Shown here piece after piece: positions 1 through 9,367 of a DNA stretch of 64,000 nt (positions are counted from its first letter, which is position 1; the number at the start of each line of letters is the position of its first letter). The stretch covers positions 13,916,665 through 13,980,664 of the forward strand of contig NC_066583.1 of assembly GCF_024323335.1 (NCBI RefSeq), read 5' to 3'. The stretch is from Lathyrus oleraceus (lineage: Eukaryota; Streptophyta; Magnoliopsida; Fabales; Fabaceae). The notes beneath the pieces are model-generated. The model saw nothing but the letters and a program-made list of their open reading frames with translations. It was not told the origin of the DNA and ran no database searches. The position numbers were made by a program, and so were the translations under genes.

Positions 1-178
1 ATGGGGAAGCTCTACCCTAGAGTTGTCATGCAATGTGGACCTAAGTGTTAGGATTTACAAATGGGAATATCTACCTAAAGTTAGCATGCAAAGAATAAGG
101 GAATTCTACCTATGTTATCATACAAAAGAATAAGGGAACTCTACCTATGTTATCATACAAAAGAACAAGGGAATGCTA
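1..178 (-). repeat. Outer LTR fragment with 35-bp tandem repeat interrupted by SIRE insertion
   Basis: Non-coding. Three 35-bp units starting CTACCTA lie at about 71-105, 106-140 and 141-175. The array is cut at 178 by the SIRE element and resumes at 34932 with the same unit (CTACCTATGTTATCATACAA). TGCTA at 174-178 is the left target-site duplication of that element, matched by 34930-34934. Confidence 0.8.
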
Positions 179-493
179 TGTAGAAGCATGCTTCAGTCCA
201 AAGAATTTTGATGAAGACAACATGTATCAATGCAAAAAGATAAGAGCTTCAAGAGAATTCAAAGCATCAAGTTAATCAAGCCACTTATGCATAGCAACAT
301 TTGGTTCAAGCTTCATTATCAAGCCAACATTTTTGCAAATATGTTGAATCACTTCTAAGGTATATCTAATTCACTCTTAAATTAGTATACAAGTGTTCAA
401 CAATCATGTTTTGCATTTCCATATTTAACCTAACCATTTGTTAACATGTGAAATGAAAAACACATTTTTTCTTAAAATATTTTTCTGTGTTTC

Positions 494-613
494 AACAGTG
501 TTAACCGGTTAACCATATGGGTTAACCGGTTAACGGCCCTGTTTTTGAACTTCTCAAGTTAACGTTATATGCGTTAACCGGTTAACCCATTTGATTAACC
601 GGTTAACACTGTT
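494..613. promoter_or_regulatory. Large inverted repeat built from GTTAACCGGTTAAC palindromes in SIRE 5' LTR
   Basis: Two 42-nt arms, 494-535 and 572-613, are reverse complements with two mismatches around a 36-nt loop. Each arm contains two palindromes of the form GTTAACCGGTTAAC (500-513, 521-534, 573-586, and 594-607 with one change). The 3' LTR copy has one mismatch. It lies upstream of the TATA box, so it could be a U3 regulatory cluster; GGTTAA is a known core of plant GT (trihelix) factor sites. Function is inference. Confidence 0.7.
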
Positions 614-724
614 CGTTTCAGTTTTTCTTGTCCTCTTTTCATGAAAAATATTTTCAAATACTTATACCTTTTCATTAATTTTTATGAAGAAAATTATACC
701 TCTTTGAAAAGGTGTTTTGATCAA

Positions 725-732
725 TATAAATA
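725..732 (+). promoter_or_regulatory. TATA box of SIRE 5' LTR
   Basis: TATAAATA in an AT-rich context about 110 bp after the palindrome cluster; the 3' LTR has TATAAATT at 34305-34312. This is the likely U3 promoter of the element. In this copy the LTR is cut by Ogre some 250 bp downstream. Confidence 0.55.
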
Positions 733-2132
733 CTGGATTTTTTAAATGAAAATTGACCTCCAAGAACTTTCATAAAAACTCAAGATAATCACTCTTTCAT
801 ATTTTCAATTTCTCATAAAGGTGTTCATAACCAATTTTTGAGAAGAAACTTTATTAAACATTCTTGTTTCATCTCATTCCATTTCTTGTTGAACACTTAT
901 ATATTATTCATTGAGTGAACTATTTATCTAAGGAGAAGATCAATCAAGAGAATATTGATAGTACTACACTTTATTCAAATTGTAAGACCCCAATTTTGGC
1001 CCTAAGATCCCTCATGGCCCATATCATATCATATCATGGCCTCAAGGATCATTGCATGCCCTAGCTCCCCTCCTAGTGGTTGGGATACCTTGTGAGTTGG
1101 TTCTTGATCACCAAGCATGTTTTGCATTTGTATATATTTGCCTTTCATATGTTTACTAACCAAAAAGTACAAAAATATTGTCATCTAACCATGTTGCTTG
1201 CAGTTGAAGCAATCATCAGCCAATTAGGTCAAAGTCAGTCAAAAGTCAGTCATTGCAGTGGATGGTGACCATTCTTGCAGAATTTGGGCACCATGATCAA
1301 TAATCAAGAGTTCATATGACTTGGGACATCATTTGAAGTCAAGGTCTCAAGGAATTAGGGTTTGGAATTCATCAGAAGTGGTTCAATCATGCAAAACCCT
1401 AGAAAAGTCAACAGGAAGTCAAACTTGGTCAACTGTGGATTTAATCAGTGATTTGATGGATGGAATTGATTTGAAGGCGCTCATTCATGTCCATACAAGC
1501 CTCATATATCATGCCAAACCTCATCATGGAAGAATTTGAGGTCAAACAGAAAATTTCCCAAAATAGAAACTTGACCTGTAATTTCAACTGCCAAAAATGG
1601 AAACTTCTTGATCTCAATCTTACATCATGATACAAGCTTCAAATGAATTTTTGCCCAACATGAAAGTTGAAGATCTTGTTCTCCCATTTTCAAAAAGTCC
1701 AAGAACTCTCAAATCCCATGTATGGTTGTCAAGATATGATCAATTCATTTTCACAAATTTTTGAACTTCAAAAGGCCATATCTCATGAACCCTTTGGCCA
1801 AATTTGATGGGGTTTTTTCCTACAAGCTCTATTTGTTCCCCTCTTTCCAAAAATGCATTCATCTTCCACCAAAACCACACCATGCAAAATGCCATTTTTG
1901 GACTTGACTTCATTAATTTCAAGTGGTGCAAAAAGTTGACTTTTTGAATTAAGCAATTTTAACACATTTGGCCATTTGGGATCTGTTTAGAATGTTGTTT
2001 AAAACTTGTTTGAGGCCCAAATTCGTGCAGACCTTACACCCTCCATGAACCATGTTGGAAAATTAGCAAATTTGCAAATGGCTTCATTAAAGTAAAACAA
2101 GCTTAGCACTTCATTAGCAGACTTAAAACAGC

Positions 2133-2141
2133 AAATATAAG
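2133..2141 (+). promoter_or_regulatory. Candidate TATA element in Ogre LTR
   Basis: AAATATAAG in an A/T-rich window about 375 bp upstream of a consensus splice donor. The same sequence occurs in the 3' LTR near 22036. It is proposed as the promoter only from its composition and its position before the candidate LTR intron. Confidence 0.35.
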
Positions 2142-2507
2142 GGTCATTTTCTGCCCATTCAACCCTAGCTGCAGCCTCAATCGAACAGGATACTCTCATT
2201 CTCTCATTTTTGCATTTTTACACCTTTGCGATTTCTGAGCAAAAGCTTCAAAACACCACGAGCCATCTTCATTGTTTCTTCATTTGCACAACATTTGGAA
2301 GCATTTTGAACCATCAAATCACAGCTGGAACTCCATTTTCGAGCTCTGTTTCTTCAAGACACTTCCATGGCAAATCGTGATTTGGGTATTTCCAAGCATC
2401 AATGAGCTAAAGCTATTCAACCATACATCTTTTGGAAGCGTTGTGTACATCTGTTTCAAGCTTGCACCACCAAAACAACACTGAATCACCACTGAGTTTC
2501 GTTTTTG

Positions 2508-4488
2508 GTAAGTTTTCGAATCTTTCATTTCTCTGAATCATGATATGAAATGTATAGATCTCATTACCCTGGTCATTATGAGCTTTGAATGGCTAAAATT
2601 GGTTAACTGTGCTGGGAGAAATCTGAGTTTAAAATTTTGTTGGTTGTTGTTGTTTTGAATGATTCCATGATGATTAGCTCGAGTTCATGAATTTTAATGG
2701 TAGCATGTTGATATGCATTGTTTGCTGATTCTAATGATATGCTTTCTACCCATTTCTGTGACCAAATTTTTTTCGAGTTGATTGGAAGTGATGATGAACA
2801 CTGTTGCTGTTAGAAACCCTAGAAGCTGTTTTTCCAGAATCTCATGTTAACGTGTATCAACTTGCCTTGTTACTGTTTCATTGGTGATGGCCAATCAAAA
2901 CATTTCGCGTGTCCCATTAAAACGGTGCGTTTTGATTAATGAGGGAGGGAATTGCAAAAATGCCACTCGGTCAATGTTGACCTACTAAACCATGTCATAT
3001 TGTTCAATGTTCATTCCAAATTGATGCTCAACTTCTAAAAATCATTTCTCATTCATTTTAATTCCAAAATTCATGAAATTTTTTTCATCATGTTCACATG
3101 AATGTCTATTATTTTATCATGATTTTTTCTGAATTTTTGGTTGGCTGGATTTTAAATGGTATTAGGTTTCTTGACATGTATGCACATTTTACACCTTTTG
3201 CCATTTCTTTTGTGAAATTGTGATGATGCATCCAATGCCCCTGAAATTTTTTGTGGTTAATCTACACTCATTCATGTTTGTTTTGATGTAGGGTTCTTGC
3301 ATTTATCATATGTGGTTTGTGAGATATGAATTTTTGAAGTAGGGTGTGACAATTTGTGTCACACCATTGATATGCAATTTCATGATTTTTGTTGACATGC
3401 TTCCTGACCTCCAATTAATGTGAAAATTTGCATGATCCTTCTCTTATATGTCTAGTTCACTTGTGATTTTTCTTGGAATTAATTATGGCATTTCCAAATT
3501 GTTTGAGATTTTATCCCCTGTTTGACCAAAATGTTGACTTGTGTGATACATCTTGCCATTTCCTTTGTGAAATTCTCATACCTTATTGGATGATCATGAA
3601 ATTGTACATGTGAATACTAGACATCTTAAGCTTTGCATTGGTGTTGATCTCATTCATTTCTCATCTGTTTTCATTTAGTTATGATTTTTTGAAGTTGACA
3701 CATGATTGTTTGACTTCTTTGTGCATACTTGAAATTGTTTTGACTTCCTGATTTTAATTGACCATCTTCCCATGATCCAATTGAGCTGAAATTTTATATG
3801 AATGTCATGTTATGGATTGTGATTGACCCTGAATTATTTGATAATTTTTGGAATTGAATATGTTTGGTTTTGAGCTAAGTCTTGCTGTTGACTTCATTGA
3901 GCATATTCAAATTTGCTTTGACTTCATGATTTTCATTGACTGCCTTCCACTTGTCCAATTGTGATGAAATTTTACATGCTTACCATGCTAGGTGTTAGTA
4001 TTGACCATGAATTATTTGGTGATTTTTGAAAATGTTTGAGTTGACTTTTGATGCAAGTCTTTCTGTTGACTTCTATGTGCACCAATTTGCCATGCTTTGC
4101 CTTCCTTTGCTTATGAAATCATGATGATGAATGATATGCATGTGGGACCAATTGAGTTTGCTTCTTGATTGTTTAAACTTGATTTTGGTTGACTTTCATT
4201 TGCTGTTTTGACTTTCTCATTTGTTTTTGACCCTAGGCTTGTCCTAGGGGTCTCCTGGCTTATGTTTGAGTTCATTGTTTCAGGTTAAGCTACAAATGCT
4301 TCGAAGAAACTTTTGCAAGTTGATTGGGTTTATCTGTTTATCATGAGCCAACCTTTGTTTTGTTGGTTGCTTGGCTCATAAGCCTTTTGCCTTGTGCTTT
4401 GCACATTTGTCTATCTGTTTGACTGTTGACTTCTGTTTCCTTTTGCTTTGACTGTTGAACTGTGTACTGATTTGTTTGACTATTTCAG
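2508..4488 (+). other. Candidate intron inside the Ogre LTR leader
   Basis: A consensus donor GTAAGT at 2508-2513 is followed by about 2 kb of T-rich sequence, typical of plant introns, and acceptor-like TTTCAG ends at 4283 and 4488. The sequence before the donor is less T-rich. If used, the leader of the genomic RNA would be spliced, or the donor could join to acceptors before ORF1 or gag. No transcript evidence is available. Confidence 0.4.
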
Positions 4489-5174
4489 GTACCATTAGTT
4501 GCTTAAGTTCTTTGAACTTGCTTTGCTTTGCTATTTAGCAATTTGCTTTGAGGTATAATCCCTCTTTCTTCATGTAGTCTGGAGACCCGGCCTGTTATTT
4601 GGCCGGGCAAACTGTCTGAAGTCCTCCTTAAGAGGCAATGCTTGTGTGTGTTTAATTTTGTCCCAAGCAGGAAAAGTCCTTCAAGTAAGGCAATTGGTAG
4701 ATCAAAGGGATAAGCAACCTATCCCCTACTATTCTGTGAGTCTTCTCCTTGCTCCCATTACATGGTTGTAGCATTGAGATCCAAACCCAAGATCAATCGA
4801 GTCAATAATTTGTGGAGAGAGTTCCTACTTTCTGAACTCCCACACTTTCTGATATTCAAATGCTCTCCCTGATCAGGGATAAGAGCAATGAGGCACACCC
4901 CTCATCTCCTTTCATCTGCTTCACCTTAGCCTCTCAATGGCAAGGTTAAGAGCAACTTTTTACCCTATTCCAGTTGGCCTCAGTGCCTAACCCTCTTGTG
5001 TGAGCCTCCTTGTTTGGTTATAGTGTGTGCTGAATGCTTTCATTGATTGATTGCTTATCTTCATATGCACATGTTTGCTTGTATGCTCTATGCATTTATC
5101 ATCATTAATTGCTCATTAGTGCATGATCATCTCATTTGTCTTTGTGACATTATCATTGTTGTTTGCCCATTGAG

Positions 5175-5625
5175 GACAATTGTAAGACCATCCATTGGCC
5201 ATTGCTCCTATGATATGGAAGTGAGTATAAGACCATCACATTGGCCACTCATCTTATCTTTGCTTGATGCATTTGTTTGATTGTGAGGATGCAATTATAA
5301 GTCCCTGTAAGTTGGCATTTGCTTTCCTATGACCATAATGTTGCATTTGTTTGTTGTATGTGAGGATGCAATTGTAAGTCCCTGCAAGTTGGCATTTGCT
5401 TTCCTATGATCATATGTTGGATATTGGTATAAGTCCAGACAGATTGGCATCCGGTATCCACTTTCTTTCATTTTCTTTGTTAAGGAGATTAGTATAAGTC
5501 CGTTGAGTGGCCTCTGATATCCATTTCTGTTTTAGGAGATTGGTGTAAATCCATCTATTGGTATCCGGTATCCGCTTTTTGTTTTGTGAGATTGGAGTAA
5601 GACCATTGAGTGGCATCCGGTATCA
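5175..5625 (+). repeat. Degenerate 50-70-bp repeats in Ogre LTR
   Basis: Seven or eight diverged units share a core of (TA)TAAGTCC, a few bases, then TTGGCAT, later units adding CCGGTATCC. The same block occurs in the 3' LTR at about 25078-25528. Unit lengths vary, so this is an old degenerate array. It is probably transcribed as part of the R/U5 region if the promoter lies near 2133. Confidence 0.65.
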
Positions 5626-6526
5626 TTTGTTTGCTTATTATTATTGCTTATTGCCCATTCCAAAGGACACACTTGAATCATCTTCTATATGATCTCAAGA
5701 GGTGAACCTTCTAAGAAGTTTTACAATCCATCTTCATTATGTCCTAAACCTTTTCACACATTACTTTCAAACTTGACACAGATATTGTGCAAACATCTTC
5801 ATGCTTTTCAAACTAAAAACCTGGACCCCAAGTCCTTGACTTTTTTCAAACTCTATTTCATAATACTTCTTTGAATTAATCTTAATCATACTTTGACTCT
5901 ACTTTCATAATCACAATCAATTAACTTCACTCATTCACTTGTTTTGGCTTTGTCCATTGTTAATCTTTTCATGCATAGGTTTCAATTATCATTGTGGTTG
6001 ATGTAAACCTCACCTTATCTTTAGTGAGTCGACAGTAAGACTTCCGTACTGAAAACAGGGTTAACCCCTCTAGTACGTCGAAGCTATCCTCGCATGGTGG
6101 ATGTTGGTCTTGGTCGAGTTTTCTCCCATTGATAATGAAAAGCCTCAGTGCTATTGTTTAAAATTGAATCCACCAACTTTTGGAAATCTTTTAGCCGAAC
6201 TACGGCGTTTTGATCCTTACCTTTGATGGAAGGTACGTAGGCAGCGGGTTCATCCGTTCAAACCCAATAAAATTTGTACATTCTTTTCTCATCATCCCAA
6301 TCATGTTTGCACAATACTTATGTCATAACAAATAACAATCTTTATACAACAAGTGTGAAAAGGGCTCCCTAGGAGTACCTAGGACGTAGTGGGTGCCTAA
6401 CACCTTCCCATTGCGTAATTTACCCCTTACCCAGACTCTCTGATCTTTTTATTAGTTTTCTACGTGTAAAACTTCTTAGGCTTTTGTTCGCTTTTTAGCC
6501 AATCCTTTGGATAAATAAAAGTGCGG

Positions 6527-6535
6527 TGGCGACTC
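6527..6535 (+). promoter_or_regulatory. PBS half-copy TGGCGACTC within the Ogre LTR
   Basis: Identical to the first nine bases of the PBS at 6609-6617. The distance from its first base to the LTR end is 75 nt. The Tat element at 36889-50305 has the same 9-mer at the same 75-nt distance in both of its LTRs. It lies just after AATAAA. Role unknown. Confidence 0.7.
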
Positions 6536-6608
6536 GAAAATCATTGTATCTCTTGCTTATGGTTTAATCGATAGATCATATAGCGACGAATACACCGCTA
6601 CAGAAAAG

Positions 6609-6626
6609 TGGCGACTCTGCTGGGGA
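6609..6626 (+). promoter_or_regulatory. Primer binding site of Ogre (tRNA-Arg type)
   Basis: TGGCGACTCTGCTGGGGA begins six bases after the LTR end. It is complementary to a tRNA 3' end of the plant tRNA-Arg type (acceptor GACTCCG...CGGAGTCGCCA) apart from one position. tRNA-Arg priming is the known feature of Ogre. This is where minus-strand DNA synthesis begins. Confidence 0.88.
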
Positions 6627-7622
6627 GGATCTCACCAGAATCCTTGGTGGTATTGCCTACTTTTCACCCTTGTTGTGCTATATTATTATTTGTTATATGA
6701 CATATTTTTGTACAATTTGGGATCACTGTATTGATTGTAATGTGTGAATTGCTTGATATACAATTTCTTGTTTGCTTTGGTGATCTGTGAGATGAGTTCT
6801 ATACCCGAACTCGAGTGCACTCTAGGATAGGAGAATGGCATAGTCTTGTTGACTGGTGTGGAGTATTCCTTAGCCAGTTGACTTGCGAGTCCATTCACTT
6901 GGTGGAGGTCATGTTGAATTAATAATGTCACACAAGTTATTTGTGGTTAGGCATTATTCTTTCAATCATGTTCCGCAGAAGCCAAGGACCGTAGTTTACC
7001 AAACCCATCTTGGCCTATTTTTAGGACCGTAGTGCGGAGGTCGTTCAGATGTCAGTTCTGATACGATTGTTACGCGATACTACACTCATAAGAGTTTCTC
7101 TTGAGAATATTCTTGGAATACGAGTATTCGTTCCTCCGATAATATTCAAAAGATGGAACGATGATTATGGGAACCTCTGATAGAACATGTCTGGCAGGTT
7201 TAAACCCTAGTACACTCCCTTTGGGTGGTTCTTAACCGAGACTCCATGCTCGTGACTCTCAACAAACCCGTGATTCGTGGTTGAGTCGTTCAAACATTGT
7301 TAATATCAATGGATCCCGGATCAGGTGTAAAACCTAAAATCCACCAAAGCGGATGGTTGATATTAAGGATGTTCGAACCGGTTCATGTACCGTTAATATC
7401 AATGGAACTTGGGTGTCGATAAGGTGAAAACCTAAATCCACCAAAATGGATGATTGATATTAGGGATACAATGAGCTTTCCCACGACCTTTGTTTGGTGT
7501 GCCTTGCTTGATCCTTGAGTGTGTTTGTTGCATTCATGCATTCACGCATTCATCCGCATTCATGTCATCAAAAAAGAAAATTTTCAAGGAACTTAAAGGG
7601 TTTATTTGCAAAATTTTCAGAC
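6627..7622 (+). other. Ogre 5' leader with twin hairpin repeat
   Basis: About 1 kb without a convincing gene. Two related units of about 90 bp each begin TTAATATCAATGGA and end with the inverse: arms 7300-7310 with 7356-7366, and 7393-7403 with 7453-7462. Both carry AAACCTAAA...CCACCAAA in the loop. Such paired hairpins between PBS and gag are candidate packaging or dimerisation signals (inference). The stretch ends with several GCATTCA repeats near 7530-7565 and an acceptor-like TTTTCAG at 7614-7620, two bases before the ORF1 ATG. Confidence 0.6.
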
Positions 7623-9071
7623 ATGGAAAGACCAAAAAGGCATACAAAGAAGTACAGCTTTAAGCAGCCCGATATAAAAGAGTTAAGGAATCTGACATCG
7701 TATGTATTAGATCCCTTGGGTTTCAAAGCTCGCTATGGGAAGCTTTTACCTCTGCTCACCACTCAGGTTGACGAAGGATTGATGAGTACCTTGGCTCAGT
7801 TCTACGATCCCTTGCATCATTGCTTCTTATTTCCGGACTTCCAGTTGTTGCCGACTTTGGAAGAATACTCTCACCTCATTGGGATTCCGATTCTGGATCA
7901 AGTGACGTTCAGTGGCCTAGAGAGTATTCCATCTGCTCGAGAGATTGCTAGTCTGTTGCACATAGATGAAGATTTGATTAGAGATAATCTGACTACCAAA
8001 GGCGGAATTCAGGGTTTTCCTTCCGAGTTCCTCATTGCCCATGCTACCTTTTATGGGAAGGCCATGAATGAGGATGCCTTTGAGGCGCTATTTGTGCTAC
8101 TCATCTATGGATTGGTGCTGTTTCCCAACTTCGACAAGTTCGTGGACATGAACGCCATTAGGATCTTCTCAGTTCTTAATCCAGTTCCGACTTTGTTGGG
8201 CGATGCATATGTCTCTTTGCATCTGAGGAATATGAAGAATGGAGGAGTTATTGTCTGCTGTCTACCCCTGCTGTACAAGTGGTTTATTTCGCACTTGCCG
8301 CAGACAGTTGCTTTCAAGGAGAACAAGGGATGTCTACGGTGGTCTCAGAGACTCATGTCTCTCACCAATGATGATATCACCTGGTATGATCGCGTGTATG
8401 ATACCGTTCAGATCATCGATTATTGTGGTGAATTCCCTAATGTGCCTCTTCTTGGTACATGTGGTGGGATTACCTACAATCCTATTCTTGCACGTCGTCA
8501 GCTTGGGTTCCCCCTGAAGGATAAACCTAATAACATCCTGTTAGAAGGTGTGTTCTTCCAGGAGGGTAAAGATCCCCAAGGCCTGAAAGCCAGATTTGTC
8601 CGTGCATGGCGCAGTATCCACAAGAAGAGTAGGAACGAGTTGGGTCCAAAAAACTGCATTGCTTTGGAGCCATACACCTCTTGGGTCAGACAGAGAGCTG
8701 CCACCTACCTGATGCCGTATGATCATCCAAGACCTACACTGTTGGATGTGGCTGGGCCTTCAACCCTCCCTACCCAACGTGTAGAGGAGTTGAGAGAAGA
8801 AGACCTTTCGCGTGCTTGGATCCGTGAAAGAGAGGAATTGCTGCAGCAGCTCAAGGAGAAGGATGCTATGATTGAATTTCTCGAGCACCGAGTGATCGAC
8901 GATCCGAACGACACTTGGACTTCTCTGCTTCCTCAGTCATCCAAATTCTGGAAGAGGAGGTATGATCGACTTGCTAAGGAGAAAGCTGACATGGAGGTTG
9001 CCTATGAGAGAGAGATCAAGAAGTTGTGCACTTCTCGTCTTCCAGCATCCCGAGCTAATAGGGATCCATAG
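7623..9071 (+). CDS. Ogre ORF1 protein, plant-mobile-domain-like
   Basis: A 482-aa protein encoded upstream of gag; this extra ORF is diagnostic of Ogre and its role is unknown. I place the start at ATG 7623 (MERPKRHTKK). The frame is open further upstream, with another ATG at 7536, but that stretch is GCATTCA-repeat leader. The first 70% is a globular region with PTLEEYSHLIGIP near residue 80, a repeated pattern of short hydrophobic helices, and LLYKWFISHLP near residue 210. This layout resembles the plant mobile domain / aminotransferase-like family of transposon-associated proteins; that link is pattern-based. The C-terminus is charged and predicted coiled coil (REREELLQQLKEKDAMIEFL). There is no signal peptide or membrane helix. 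The stop is followed by a 296-bp spacer to gag. Confidence 0.85.
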   Translation: MERPKRHTKKYSFKQPDIKELRNLTSYVLDPLGFKARYGKLLPLLTTQVDEGLMSTLAQFYDPLHHCFLFPDFQLLPTLEEYSHLIGIPILDQVTFSGLESIPSAREIASLLHIDEDLIRDNLTTKGGIQGFPSEFLIAHATFYGKAMNEDAFEALFVLLIYGLVLFPNFDKFVDMNAIRIFSVLNPVPTLLGDAYVSLHLRNMKNGGVIVCCLPLLYKWFISHLPQTVAFKENKGCLRWSQRLMSLTNDDITWYDRVYDTVQIIDYCGEFPNVPLLGTCGGITYNPILARRQLGFPLKDKPNNILLEGVFFQEGKDPQGLKARFVRAWRSIHKKSRNELGPKNCIALEPYTSWVRQRAATYLMPYDHPRPTLLDVAGPSTLPTQRVEELREEDLSRAWIREREELLQQLKEKDAMIEFLEHRVIDDPNDTWTSLLPQSSKFWKRRYDRLAKEKADMEVAYEREIKKLCTSRLPASRANRDP

Positions 9072-9367
9072 GATGTCATTTACCTTTTCTCTTTGTAATA
9101 ATCAAAAGAATGATGTATTTCTTTGTCTCAATATATTGAATGAAATATTTTCCATGAGCAATTAAAATGTTTAGATATTCAAAATATTGCAAACAATACC
9201 CTAAGGGTTCCTTGAAAACAAAGCATCTGCACAAGCATTTCATGCATCATTCTTGCATAAGCAGGTACCCTTTGTTTCTGGTCTTCTGGTTCTAACCTTT
9301 GCTCTTCATTTATTTTGAAGACAAGCTGACTCACCGGTATTATACGCGGGTCAATTCAGCAAGGGTC
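9072..9367 (+). other. Spacer between ORF1 and gag with splice-acceptor-like site
   Basis: No gene. It ends in a branch-point-like TTCTAAC and a pyrimidine-rich tract leading to TTTTGAAG (AG at 9319-9320). A second acceptor-like GCAG is at 9261-9264. The gag frame is already open from 9296. Gag could therefore be translated from a spliced RNA that removes ORF1; this is inference. Confidence 0.4.

Larger units (their letters stand above)
179..980 (+). repeat. SIRE 5' LTR, first segment
   Basis: First 802 bp of the 5' LTR, matching 33759-34560 with about a dozen substitutions over the whole LTR pair. The LTR is interrupted after TTCAAAT at 980 by Ogre and continues at 26511. CAAAT at 976-980 is the left target duplication of Ogre. 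Confidence 0.95.
981..6602 (+). repeat. Ogre 5' LTR (5,622 bp)
   Basis: Near-identical to 20885-26505. No coding function is supported; short ORFs inside it are chance frames. It contains a TATA-like element near 2133, a strong splice donor at 2508, a T-rich stretch to about 4488, degenerate repeats at 5175-5625, an AATAAA at 6514-6519 and a PBS-like 9-mer at 6527-6535. The T-rich part contains many TTGAC motifs. Confidence 0.96.

Noticed and set aside
1080..5874. Short ORFs on both strands, repeated at about 20983-25777
   Set aside because: They lie in both Ogre LTRs, have no recognisable domains and overlap T-rich or repeat sequence.
7515..7622. Upstream extension of ORF1
   Set aside because: Opens with TTG and runs through GCATTCA repeats; ATG 7623 is the better start, though ATG 7536 cannot be excluded.
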